Positions 17,660-26,946 of a DNA stretch of 64,000 nt are shown here, one piece after another. The stretch covers positions 1 to 64,000 of the forward strand of contig NZ_SGNY01000013.1 in the NCBI RefSeq assembly GCF_007002745.1, read 5' to 3'. The position numbers were made by a program, and so were the translations under genes. The notes below the pieces were generated by a model that had not been told where the DNA came from, searched no databases, and saw only the letters and a list, made by a program, of their open reading frames with translations. The DNA comes from Martinezella rhizogenes. GTDB lineage: Bacteria > Pseudomonadota > Alphaproteobacteria > Rhizobiales > Rhizobiaceae. How positions within the stretch are numbered: position 1 is the first letter of the stretch; each line of letters starts with the position of its first letter.

Positions 17660-17850
17660 ATGACCAGGAATGAGAATAAACCATCGATAGCCGCCGTCAA
17701 AGATTTGATGGGTTAGAACCACGACGCGTTGCGCAAGATAGTGCAGGATCTGCTGCAAGCGATGCTGAAAAGCGAGATGACCGAGGCGCTCGGTGCCGCT
17801 AAGAGCGAGCGGGCCGAGGCTCGGATCGGCTCCAGAGTCTCGACAACTTC
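17660..17850 (+). pseudogene. IS256-family transposase N-terminal fragment with an in-frame stop
   Basis: From the ATG at 17660 the frame reads MTRNENKPSIAAVKDLMG, stop (TAG 17714), then LRKIVQDLLQAMLKSEMTE and ALGAAKSERAEARIGS. This is the conserved N-terminal region of IS256/mutator transposases. Homology ends at about 17850, where other sequence begins. Confidence 0.7.
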
Positions 17851-17944
17851 ACTTTATAGATCCCTGCGGACAGGCTATGACCTGGACGGCGCGCTGCTAC
17901 GCAGGGCTTCGCGCGCCGTCGGCCACGGCAGAGCAACCTTCCCG

Positions 17945-18060
17945 ATGTGCGATGGCAGCAAGCTCATTTCCCGAGACCTCGACCAAGGGGCCTATCCTAA
18001 CAACGTCACGCTGGACTTCGCATGGCTCGGCAGTCCTATGCCCAACTCCAGTCTAGATAT
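17945..18060 (+). pseudogene. IS3-family OrfB fragment
   Basis: The frame CDGSKLISRDLDQGAYPNN, VTLDFAWLGSPMPNSS corresponds to the NGSEFIS...LDLWAY...VTLDFSRPGKPTDN segment around the second catalytic Asp of IS3 OrfB integrase domains. No surrounding frame is intact. This is the third IS family represented within 600 bp. Confidence 0.6.
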
Positions 18061-18134
18061 GCCAGAACGGTGTGGAACAAGCTTCACGGAGAACCCGTGG
18101 CGCTGTCCGCGAATGTCACGGCCTCTTCGCGTGC

Positions 18135-18773
18135 CTATCGTGCAATTGTAAGAGCGAAAGGGGCAAGCCCGTGGTTAGCAATGATCGGTGGGACGAAATT
18201 CATGAAGCCTTCGGGCCCTCGCGCGGAGATGATGCCTCCCAAGTCTTCAATCAGGCCGTCTGTCCAGCCAAATTCCAACAAAAGGGCACGGACCAAATGC
18301 TTAGCATCAATGCTGTTCCCAGATAGAAAAGCCATAGGCTTAACCGACAAAATGTCAGGATCGGCTATCACCGAAAACAGCATGGTGTTCAGCGTTTTTA
18401 CAATGAGTGCGTCTGGAACCGCCTCCTGAAGCTTTTCACCAACACTGCTTCCTGGGTACAGCAAGCCCCGCGGGTTTCCGTTGCCGTCCCGCAGTAGAGC
18501 GTTCGACACGTCTACGACAACCTTACCTGCCAGATGATCTGAGAATGGTTTTAGATACGCAACGCTGGTCTCGCCCGGTGTCGCGTTAAAAATGACATCA
18601 TTGTCGCTAACAGCTTCTTCCGAGGCGACGAAGCTTCCCGAAGGCCCCTGCCAGTTAGACGCGGCCTTGCCGATATCGCGAACGCCGACAGTGAATTGTT
18701 TTCCAGATTTTTCCAGGCGTTTGGCAATCGCGGTCGCGACACGGCCAGCACCGAGGATGGCGATCTTTTTCAC
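18135..18773 (-). CDS. NADP oxidoreductase-like Rossmann protein (F420-dependent NADP reductase family)
   Basis: A 212-aa protein. The N-terminal nucleotide-binding fingerprint is MKKIAILGAGRVATAIAKRL (GxGxxA), followed by VGVRD and the VIFNATPGE and VVVDVSNALL segments typical of the 'NADP oxidoreductase coenzyme F420-dependent' Pfam family. In non-methanogens these proteins use NADP and are of unknown substrate. The upstream gene 33 bp away on the same strand is an IMPase-like protein, so the pair is probably an operon. Length is normal for the family. Confidence 0.8.
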   Translation of the reverse strand: MKKIAILGAGRVATAIAKRLEKSGKQFTVGVRDIGKAASNWQGPSGSFVASEEAVSDNDVIFNATPGETSVAYLKPFSDHLAGKVVVDVSNALLRDGNGNPRGLLYPGSSVGEKLQEAVPDALIVKTLNTMLFSVIADPDILSVKPMAFLSGNSIDAKHLVRALLLEFGWTDGLIEDLGGIISARGPEGFMNFVPPIIANHGLAPFALTIAR

Positions 18774-18806
18774 TTGCTATTCCTTCTTGCTAATGGGTTT
18801 TATTGA

Positions 18807-19610
18807 TCAGAATACTGAGCCCAGCAGTTCGACAAGGGACCCGGAAAGTTGAGGAGGGGCGGCCAGGAAGTCATGGCTCTCCAAAGACCAGGGACGACCG
18901 TTGATATCCGTGACAGTGCCGCCAGCCTCCTGCACAAGAAGTGCACCGGAGACTAGACCAGAGTGAATCGCGCTTAACTGCCAGAAGGCATCCATCCTGC
19001 CGTCAGCGACACGGACGAGTTGCATGGTCGAGGGTACAGAAACACTAACCGTTAGTGCATGCTGCAGCAATCGATAAGTTGAATCGGCAATCTGTCGGTA
19101 CACTTCGGCGCTCTCGCCAGGCGTGGCCTGGCCCGTCCCGACCAGCGCCCCGTTAAGCTGGTTTTTTACGGAAACCCGGATTGGAGCGCCGTTGAGAAAT
19201 GCTCCACGGCCTCGGCTTGCGGTATAGGTCTGGCTCAGAAGCGGGAGATGCACGGCCGCGTGAACGGGGACATTGTCACGGATCAACGTCGCAGTAATGC
19301 ACCATTCCGTCGTGCCGTGTACATGATTAATAGCACCTTCCACCGGATCAATAACCCACCGCTCACCGAGCGAAAGCAGGCCATGGGCATTCTCGTCTTG
19401 TTCTATCGGGATATCCGGTTGAATGCTCGCCAACCGCTTGCGGAGAATGTCGGTCGATACTGCATCAATGTCATGGATCAGATTGGTGATCTCATCGCGT
19501 GAGGCCGGGCGACGATTGGCAGAAAAACGTTCTTTGAGCTCAAACCCGGCCATCGAGACTGCGTCGACCATTCCGAGGAGAGTACGTTGGTCTTCTAGTG
19601 TTTCAATCAT
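18807..19610 (-). CDS. Inositol-monophosphatase-like protein with degenerate metal site
   Basis: A 267-aa protein of the IMPase/CysQ fold. The start ATG at 19610 has AAAGGA upstream; the longer frame to 19700 is not supported. The central motif, normally DPxDGTxNF, reads WVIDPVEGAINHVHG, so the second metal-binding Asp is Glu and Thr is Ala. The C-terminal WDxAAG motif reads HSGLVSGALLVQEAGG, so the W and the third metal-ligand Asp are lost. The fold and the AGG end are retained. It may be a catalytically dead or repurposed member. It probably forms an operon with the downstream oxidoreductase. Confidence 0.75.
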   Translation of the reverse strand: MIETLEDQRTLLGMVDAVSMAGFELKERFSANRRPASRDEITNLIHDIDAVSTDILRKRLASIQPDIPIEQDENAHGLLSLGERWVIDPVEGAINHVHGTTEWCITATLIRDNVPVHAAVHLPLLSQTYTASRGRGAFLNGAPIRVSVKNQLNGALVGTGQATPGESAEVYRQIADSTYRLLQHALTVSVSVPSTMQLVRVADGRMDAFWQLSAIHSGLVSGALLVQEAGGTVTDINGRPWSLESHDFLAAPPQLSGSLVELLGSVF

Positions 19611-19644
19611 TTTATATTCCTTTACGATCCTCGTTGAAAGACAA

Positions 19645-19905
19645 ATATGTGAGTAAATGCTCTCTTTTGGCAACTCGCATTGGGAACCGCTTGTACGCAT
19701 GGATTAGACGCCCCATAAACCCCACAAGCGCCCGCAGCAGGCACACTCCGTTGCCACAGTTGCCAATATCCTCGAGGCCGGAGCTCGCATTTGGGACGGC
19801 GAGATTGGCAGGTTCACGATCCATGCAGCTAACTCGGCGACGTCGGCATCGGCGCTCTTTCAGTCTGCTCACGGAACATGCGATCACGCGCGCGGGATTG
19901 CCAGC
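19645..19905 (+). pseudogene. Degenerate copy of the TetR gene 5' region (intact at about 5895–6160)
   Basis: Aligned by eye with 5895–6160: CTCTCTT...CTCGCATT, GCCACAGTTGCCAATATCCT versus GCAACGGTCGCCAATATTCT, and a shared end CACGCGCG...ATTGCCAG. Identity is roughly 70%, with small indels and a TAG early in the frame. It overlaps the region upstream of the IMPase-like gene and ends before the IS30 remnant. It is not translatable. Confidence 0.7.
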
Positions 19906-19953
19906 AAAACCGTGGAAAAGCTAACCCAAGTGCATCATGCCGGCGTCTAGGGT

Positions 19954-20785
19954 AGGGGATCACCCCTCTTCCTGCAAATGTGCCATGAACACTTCTGCCG
20001 GGGTTTTGTATCCGAGGCACTTTCGAGGTTGGTCGTTGAGGTAGCGTGTGAGGTGAATGAGGTCTCGCTGAGAGATGGTTGCAAGATCCTTATCGCCTGG
20101 CATGAAGCGGCGAATGCGCTTGTTGGCGTTTTCCACGGCTCCCTTTTGCCACGGTGCACTAGGATCACAGAACCAGCTACGCGCGCCGATCCCTTCTTCC
20201 AAAGCCCTAAATCCAGCAAACTCGGTACCGCGATCAAACCTGAAGCTCTGATGCGCGAAGGCCGGCAAAGGAGAAAACGCTCTGATGAGCTTGTCCATGA
20301 TCGGGCGAGAATGCCGGCTCGGATTCTTGATGAGAACGGTTTAGCGGCTCTCGCGCTCGACGAGGGAGGTGACATTGGCATGGCCGAGTGGACGTTCGAA
20401 GATGAGGAGGTCCGCCCTCCCAATGCCCAAACTGCGATCTATCTCCAATAAAATCAGGCCGTTGGGATATGCGGTGCGAGGCTGGAAACGCACCGTCCCG
20501 TGGCTTCCTGGAGCGCAGTGGACGACGTTTGCGGCGTGCTTCCAGTAGATACTGATAGAGACCAAGGGCATAATCTTCCTTGCTGTAGATAAAACGATAG
20601 ATTGTCTCTTTACAGACACGCACGGGGCTGTGCCCCTCCAACAACAGGCGCCCGGCGATCTGCTCGGGAGACCAGCGTGCCTCCAACTGATTGATGATCT
20701 CGGTTCACAAATTCGGGTGCCGCCGCAGCTTTCTCAGCCGGCGTCGCCGGTCTTTGGAGATATCGTGAGCTACCGTGCTGTAGTA
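19954..20785 (-). pseudogene. IS30-family transposase, truncated and frameshifted
   Basis: Minus-strand fragments in order: YYSTVAHDISKDRRRRLRKL (N-terminal), TGA stop, RWSPEQIAGRLLLEGHSPVR, KETIYRFIYSKEDYALGLYQ, frameshift near 20425, ADLLIFERPLGHANVTSLVE, TAA stop near 20341, then RFDRGTEFAGFRALEEG, GAVENANKRIRRFMPGD and YLNDQPRKCLGYKTPAEVF. The DDE residues are recognisable as ADLL, FDRGTEF and GAVEN. Two nonsense changes plus one frameshift make it dead. The N-terminus is fused in frame to an IS21 IstA fragment at about 20786. It is related to the relic at 1385–1800. Confidence 0.85.
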
Positions 20786-21092
20786 GGCGAACGTCAGTTG
20801 CGACGCGCTCAGAACTGCGACATAGATCTGAGCTGCGCGGATCTCGCCGGTAGATGGATCGATGATCGGGATCGTATGGCCAGCATAGTCGCATTCCATG
20901 CGACACCAGCAACGTGACGGCTGCGGTAGGTGGGCCTGGCTCGGCTTTCATGATCGGCAAACCGGCCGCAAAACCAGGTGTACCCATAGCCATCCGGATG
21001 AGCTTCCCGGTATTCTTGCCACAGCAAATGGAGCGTGACGCCCTTGCGCTTCAGCTCGCTGGCCATCTTCGGCCAGTTCGGCTCGACGGTAT
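20786..21092 (-). pseudogene. IS21-type istA, middle fragment of the outer (interrupted) element
   Basis: Minus-strand sequence EPNWPKMASELKRKGVTLHL, LWQEYREAHPDGYGYTWFC, frameshift, RHVAGVA, then MECDYAGHTIPIIDPSTGEI and RAAQIYVAVLSASQLTFA. This is the IstA segment leading into the DDE catalytic core (DYAG, first Asp). Its N-terminus lies at 23415–23672, on the other side of the inner IS21 copy. The rest of istA and istB is missing, replaced at 20786 by the IS30 relic. Confidence 0.8.
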
Positions 21093-21152
21093 TGTCAGTA
21101 CCGGAGCAATACTCCCCATTAGTGCCGTTTGAATCTTCCCCAGGTGCTGCGG

Positions 21153-21190
21153 CCGCTGGTCTTCCGGGGCGCGCCCCGGAAGACCAGCGG
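21153..21190. repeat. 38-bp perfect GC-rich palindrome inside the IS21 left end
   Basis: CCGCTGGTCTTCCGGGGC, then GC, then the exact reverse complement of the first arm. The palindrome has no mismatch and begins 60 bp inside the IS left terminus, about 47 bp before the istA start. As RNA it would form an extremely stable hairpin. A role in blocking transcription entering the element is plausible. It is directly preceded by another short palindrome, GCGGCCGC. Confidence 0.9.
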
Positions 21191-21236
21191 CGCGTCATCG
21201 CCGATACTCCTTCCGATGGTCGGAAGGGGGACATTG

Positions 21237-22447
21237 GTGATCAAGCTGAGGGAGACGATCATGATCCTGGATCTGCATCAGCAGGGGCTGACGGTGTCGG
21301 CTATTTCCAGAGAAACAGGCATCGATCGCAAGACGGTGCGCAAATACATTGAACGAGGCCTTCAGGCTCCGGCTTATGGACCGAGAAAGCCTCGCGCGAC
21401 GGTTATCGATCCGTTCGCTTCATACCTGCGGGAGCGGGTGAAGGCCTATCCCGGTCTCACTGGCAGTCGGTTACTCCGAGAACTCCGGGATCGAGGTTAT
21501 GCCGGCGGTTACACCGCCGTCACAGACTTTCTTCGTGACGTGCCACCTCCGGCAAATCCAGGTTTCGAAGTTCGCTTCGAGACGCCGCCAGACGAACAGG
21601 CCCAAGTCGACTTTGCCCAGTTCCATGTCGTTTTCACCGATGAGCCAATGACACCAAGGATCGTCTGGTTGTTCTCGATGGTGTTGGGACACAGTCGCCT
21701 CATCTGGGCTCGCTTCGTCATGCACCAGAACCTGCCGACCGTCCTACGTTGCCACATCTCCGCTTTCGAGGCGATTGGTGGTGCGCCGCGGGAGTGCTCT
21801 ACGACCGGATGAAGACTGCCGTTATCGGCGAAGGTCAGACGGAGGGCATCATCTACAACCGCGCTCTGATCGATCTGGCCCGCCATTATGGCTTCCATCC
21901 TAAGGCGGGCAAGGCCTACCGAGCCAAGACAAAAGGCAAGGTTGAGCGGCCGTTTCGGTATATCCGAGAAGACTTCTTCCTCGCTCGGTCGTTCCGCAAT
22001 CTCGACGACATGAACGCCCAGCTCCGGCACTGGCTCGACACCGTCGCCAATCCAAGGAAGCACGCGACGACCCAACGTGTCGTCAACGAGGCCTTCGCCG
22101 AGGAGCGGCCGTATCTGCGGCCGCTACCCCTGGCACCGTTCAAGTCCGTTCTAAAGCTGGAGCGCCGCGTATCGCGGGAAGGCATGGTCAGCATCGGCGG
22201 CAACACCTACAGCGTTCCGGATGCGACCCGCAGTCAAACGGTAGAGGTTCATTCGCTTGCCGACGAGGTCCGCATCTTCGAGAACGGCACTCTGATCGCG
22301 GCTCATCCTGTCCTGGAGGGCCGTAAACAACGTCGGATTCATCCTGATCACCGACGAGCAATCACGACGCAACACTGGCCACAAACACGAGGCGAAGCCC
22401 TTGTCGTCAAACCCGCCGGCGACACCGTGCTGCAGCGGTCTCTATGA
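21237..22447 (+). pseudogene. istA: IS21 transposase IstA with one frameshift
   Basis: The N-terminal HTH (IMILDLHQQGLTVSAISRET, GIDRKTVRKYIERGL), integrase core (VDFAQFHVVFTDEP, first Asp; YDRMKTAVIGE, second Asp region; KGKVERPFRYIREDFFL, Glu) and C-terminal Mu-like domain are all present. A one-base loss near 21795 (GCGGGAGTGCTC where GCGGGAGGTGCTC is expected) shifts frame between EAIGGAPRE and VLYDRMK. The start is GTG 21237 or ATG 21261. Without the shift the protein would be about 400 aa. Confidence 0.85.
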
Positions 22448-22483
22448 CGCCGTCGGCAAGGTCTTGGCAAAGGAGAACCGCCC

Positions 22484-23363
<880 letters not shown>

Positions 23364-23414
23364 GTGGGGAATTTTACTTCGGCACAACTGGGGAAAATTC
23401 ACCCGGCATTGACA

Positions 23415-23672
23415 GGTATCGCGTGGAGGCCGTCCCATACGCCGGAATAGTCGATGCTCGAGAACGTCGTCCTCGTCCAGGCCCGGAGGTAGAGGCCAGA
23501 CCGCAAGCCCAGATTCCCTTGCCCGCAGTAGGTACGTCGAAACCGATGTCTTGCTGATCTTCAGCCGATCGGAAACGGCACGTATCGATAATCCCTGCTC
23601 GAAGGTAAGCCGCAGGATCGATCGGATATCCTTCACGTCAGTATGTCTCGCTTGCTTCAGCCTGGGCATCAT
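23415..23672 (-). pseudogene. N-terminus of the outer IS21-type istA
   Basis: From the ATG at 23672: MMPRLKQARHTDVKDIRSIL, RLTFEQGLSIRAVSDRLKIS, KTSVSTYLLRARESGLAVWP and LDEDDVLEHRLFRRMGRPPR. This is the IstA HTH region of the IS408/IS1162-like branch of IS21. The frame is cut at 23415 by insertion of the inner IS21 and resumes at 21087. Confidence 0.85.
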
Positions 23673-23759
23673 GTCCTCGCTCAAACCACGAGGAGAATGT
23701 GCCAGATCGGCGCTCACGAAAATCGATCTAAATCCGCCGCGAGAACTGTCCGCGGCTTT

Positions 23760-23836
23760 GTGAAATCACTGTCCCGTACTTATTGAAATCGGTGTCCGCG
23801 ACTTACTGAAATGCCTGTCCGCGACTTTGTGAAACC
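23760..23836. repeat. Three tandem terminal repeats of the outer IS21-type element
   Basis: Three imperfect copies of about 23–24 bp spaced end to end: TGTCCCGTACTTATTGAAATC, TGTCCGCGACTTACTGAAATG and TGTCCGCGACTTTGTGAAAC. Arrays like this at element ends are the transposase-binding sites of IS21-family elements. The outer end appears to be at about 23836, where the interrupted hypothetical gene begins. Confidence 0.7.
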
Positions 23837-24551
23837 CGCAATCTGACTCCAATTGCAGGCAGGCGGACCAAAGCGGCGTCTTGTGGAAGGCTCCGTCTTG
23901 AAGAAGCGTGAGCCCTTCTCGTGCCTCATAAAGCAGGCCCAGCCAGCACAGGCGCCGCAGGACGCCATATTGGAGATAGGATTTGAGGTCCCAGGCTTCC
24001 AGGGTCATTTCGGTGGCGGACAGAGGTGCCATGTCTGGATAGAGGATCTTCACGACCTCCAATGGCGTACAGCCCTCTCTCGCCTTGATATTGAGAAGAT
24101 TGAGGAACATGCGCCACCAACGTAACCGAGCTTGGACCTCTTCTTTGCGCTCGGTAGCGTGGACATAGGAGTAGAGATAATCCGTGGCGACGAGATCGAA
24201 GAAGGCTTACGGGTTCACCAGAAACTCGCGACCTCGTTTGGTTGGCAGCAGCACATCCTTTTTCTGGCGAAGAAGCTTCAGATGGCGGGTCATGTCCCGC
24301 ACGACCCAGAGCGGCGGCATGTCACTTTCGTTCAGCACTTTGTTCATGCTGTAGAGGTCTTCGGCTGTGAAGTCGGGCCAAAGGAAATTCACAGCGGCCC
24401 AGTGCACGAACTTGCGGTTCATGGCGCCGGTCGCGGTCAATCCTATGCCACCCTCAGCGTCAGCATAGGCAACCGCAAGAAGTATGCCGCGAAGAAGAGG
24501 TGACAGCTCGGCGACATCGACGTCACCCTGCAGCTTGATTTCCGGAAGCAT
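23837..24551 (-). pseudogene. Hypothetical gene broken by an in-frame stop and truncated by the IS21-type element
   Basis: One minus-strand frame runs from ATG 24551 (MLPEIKLQGDVDVAELSPLL...) through an ochre codon near 24207 (EFLVNP, stop, AFFDLVATDYLYSY) without frame change. It continues (RWWRMFLNLLNIKAREGCTP, LEVVKILYPDMAPLSATEMT, YLQYGVLRRLCWLGLLYEAR) to ACLQLESD, where IS terminal repeats start. Original length was at least 235 aa. The C-terminal half looks like a winged-helix, replication- or transposition-associated protein, but I do not recognise the family. Confidence 0.6.
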
Positions 24552-24699
24552 CGTTCCGCTTTGATTCCTACCCGCCCCATGCTGCGTATCGGAGTATCAG
24601 CCGGCGATGGAAGAATTGCTACTGAGAAAGCTAAAGCCGAAGGGGCGTGTTTACCACCCGCCCCGATCTGATCTTGCAACCCGGTCCAGCCGGTCAGAT

Positions 24700-24785
24700 C
24701 GGGGCTGGTAGGTGTGCCGTGTGGCGACCAAAGGACATTTCTACTTTGCCCGGCGGCGGACATTCCAACCTTGCCGCCACAATTC
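24700..24785. repeat. Possible IS21-family end repeats (second type)
   Basis: GTGTGGCGACCAAAGGACAT and TTCTACTTTGCCC, then GGCGGACATTCCAACCTTGCC and GCCACA, form two related units containing GGACATT-N-AC-TTGCC. They resemble terminal repeats of IS21-family elements of the type whose IstB C-terminus is at 49.5 kb. No transposase frame accompanies them here. The call is tentative. Confidence 0.4.
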
Positions 24786-24822
24786 GCGCATGGTTTCGAC
24801 ATGCCTGCGGGATCGGCCGTTA

Positions 24823-25935
24823 CTAAAAAAGATACTTGGCCATTTCATCGATCAGCATTCTTTGATGTACGACCATTCGTTTGTTCGGCTGCCGTAGAAT
24901 GAGCCCTGCTAGAAGAGGATCTTGAACACCGGTGCTAAATCCTGAAAGTGCCTCCAAAACGGCTAGACCACAGAAAGGGATGTATACTTCTGAATAACCG
25001 CCCTCATGAATGACGGCAACTCTGCCGCCGCACAGACAATCCGCCGCCTCCAGTATAGCATCGGTCATCGCTCGAAACGTTTCGCTGTGCAGTAACATTC
25101 GACCCATGGGATCGAGCCCGCAAGCGTCAAGTCCATTTGCCACGACAATCAAATCCGGTCGAAACGCTTCAAGTGAGGGCTGTACGATCCGTTTAATCAC
25201 ATAAGCGTAAGCTTCATCTCCGCACCCGGGAGGCAGAGCAATATTCAAATTGGATCCAACTCCGCGGCCTTCTCCGCGAAATTCAATAGTATCGTTTGGT
25301 TCAAAGGAGAAATTTTTTTCTTGGTGGATCGAAATCGTTAAAGTATTCGGGTCTTGGTAGTATATCGATTGTGCACCGTTTCCATGGTGCACGTCCCAAT
25401 CAATTATCGCTACTTTGTCAATTCCATGACGCGAGCGGGCGGCCTCTATCGCTATTGGAATGTTTGCTAAAAGACAATTACCCATAGGCTTGTCAGCAAG
25501 ACAATGATGACCGGCTGGCCTTGAAAGAGCATACGCATTTTTGGCCCTTTTTGTTACCACCGAATCAACTGCTGAAATAGCCAAGCCGGCCGAAATCGCA
25601 GCAACTTCGTATCCCCCGGGAGCAAACGGCGCAGTTCCTCCCAGATCACCACCGCAGGTGTCGCTCAGCTCTTTGAAGTCCTCAAGATATCGCCGCGTAT
25701 GAATTCTAAGCAAGTCCTCTATCGACGCTGGTTGCGCTGACGGCATTCCGAGCTGTCCAGCTAAACCGGAGACTTGGACTAAAGAAAGCAATCGTCGTTT
25801 TGAGTCAGGCGAATCTGCCGTCCCACTGCCTGAGGAGGGCTGTACCCATCCCCCTACCGGGAGCGTGTGAACGTAGGGTGTACCGGAAGTGTGCCAAAAT
25901 GTCTGTTCGTGCGAAAACAGGAGCGTGCTATTCAT
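24823..25935 (-). CDS. Acetylpolyamine amidohydrolase / class II histone-deacetylase-like enzyme
   Basis: A 370-aa zinc amidohydrolase of the HDAC/APAH superfamily. The active-site signature is complete: SRPAGHHCLADKPMGNC (charge-relay His-His), IDWDVHHGNG (zinc Asp and His), ANGLDACGLDPMG (second zinc Asp), and a C-terminal HEGGYSEVY (catalytic Tyr). The ATG at 25935 has GAGGG upstream. It removes acyl groups from N-acyl amines; bacterial relatives act on acetylated polyamines. It is the last gene of a leftward operon with a PotABCD-type importer, so the imported substrate is probably an N-acylated amine. Confidence 0.87.
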   Translation of the reverse strand: MNSTLLFSHEQTFWHTSGTPYVHTLPVGGWVQPSSGSGTADSPDSKRRLLSLVQVSGLAGQLGMPSAQPASIEDLLRIHTRRYLEDFKELSDTCGGDLGGTAPFAPGGYEVAAISAGLAISAVDSVVTKRAKNAYALSRPAGHHCLADKPMGNCLLANIPIAIEAARSRHGIDKVAIIDWDVHHGNGAQSIYYQDPNTLTISIHQEKNFSFEPNDTIEFRGEGRGVGSNLNIALPPGCGDEAYAYVIKRIVQPSLEAFRPDLIVVANGLDACGLDPMGRMLLHSETFRAMTDAILEAADCLCGGRVAVIHEGGYSEVYIPFCGLAVLEALSGFSTGVQDPLLAGLILRQPNKRMVVHQRMLIDEMAKYLF

Positions 25936-26139
25936 ATGTATCCCTCGCTATTCGTCCGTCACGGCCCTGTTGTGCCTTGTGTTGAAAGTTTACGGTAATT
26001 TCGGTTTCTTGGTTGGACTGACCCAACGTTATTGCGATCGAGAGGCCCAAGCGCCGGTCGACCTATCAGTTTCCGTTTTGCCCACGAGGGCCATGTGAGT
26101 GGGCCCTAATAGAGATATCAGCGTGCTTTGCGAGTTAGA

Positions 26140-26946
26140 TCAACGTTGTCGTGAACGGAGCCAATCAGCAAAACCGAAAAGAAACGTCGTGGCGAGGATC
26201 AACAACGTTGATATCGCAACGATACTAGGATCAAGCCGATATTGGAGCGACGACAGCAACTGCCTCGGAAGAGTGAATTGTTGTGGACCTGCAAGAAATA
26301 CTGCAACGACCACTTCATCAAACGACTGGACAAAAGCCAGTATTGCCCCCGAGAGCACGCCAGGTAGAATAAGCGGCAGAACGATAGTCCGGCCAACGGT
26401 GCTAGGTGACCCGCCGAGACTTAGTCCGGCTCGGATTAATTGAGGATCCAATCGTCGCAATGACACCGATACCATCAGAACAACGAATGGCACGCTCAAA
26501 ATTGTGTGCCCAAGTACCATCGCCCAATATGATCCCAGTAGACCAATCTTCGCCATAAAGAAATAGAGAGCCAACGCGGTGATTACCGTGGGAACAATAA
26601 GGGGAGCCAAAAACACACCGGTTAGTAAGAGTGCAGCGCGTTTTGACCGAAGCTGATATAGGCCGTAGGCCGCTGACGTGCCGAATAATGTTGCTAGCAA
26701 GCTTACCGGTACCGCAATCGCAATACTGTTCTTCAAAGCTGCAAGCCAAGGGTCCGGTCTCAATACTGTATGGTACCAATCGAGTGTAATGCTCTCAATC
26801 GGATACCGAAGATCAGCAGAGCTGTTGAACGAGAGCGGAATGATCGCCAAAATAGGAGCCAGTAGGAAAAGCGAAACTAGGCCGGCAGAAAGTGTGACCA
26901 ACGAGACGGCAACGCCGCTGGACCTAACACTTGTAGATTTAGCCAT
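26140..26946 (-). CDS. Polyamine-type ABC permease (PotC-like)
   Basis: A 268-aa inner-membrane permease with about six membrane segments. It has PotC-like features such as SFNSSADLRYPIESITLDWYH after the first helix and the coupling loop RAGLSLGGSPSTVGRTIVLP. The start ATG 26946 has AAGGA upstream and overlaps the stop of the upstream permease by 8 bp, so they are translationally coupled. It forms the importer with the PotB-like protein and the ATPase. Confidence 0.88.
   Translation of the reverse strand: MAKSTSVRSSGVAVSLVTLSAGLVSLFLLAPILAIIPLSFNSSADLRYPIESITLDWYHTVLRPDPWLAALKNSIAIAVPVSLLATLFGTSAAYGLYQLRSKRAALLLTGVFLAPLIVPTVITALALYFFMAKIGLLGSYWAMVLGHTILSVPFVVLMVSVSLRRLDPQLIRAGLSLGGSPSTVGRTIVLPLILPGVLSGAILAFVQSFDEVVVAVFLAGPQQFTLPRQLLSSLQYRLDPSIVAISTLLILATTFLFGFADWLRSRQR

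Noticed and set aside
21148..21179. GCGGCCGC next to GGCGCGCC, resembling engineered restriction sites
   Set aside because: The sequence is inside a GC-rich natural IS end and there is no other sign of cloning; chance is a sufficient explanation.
24443..24802. Cysteine-rich CANCGGK-type small protein frame on the minus strand
   Set aside because: It crosses the start of the hypothetical pseudogene and the suspected IS end repeats, with no ribosome-binding site; looks spurious.
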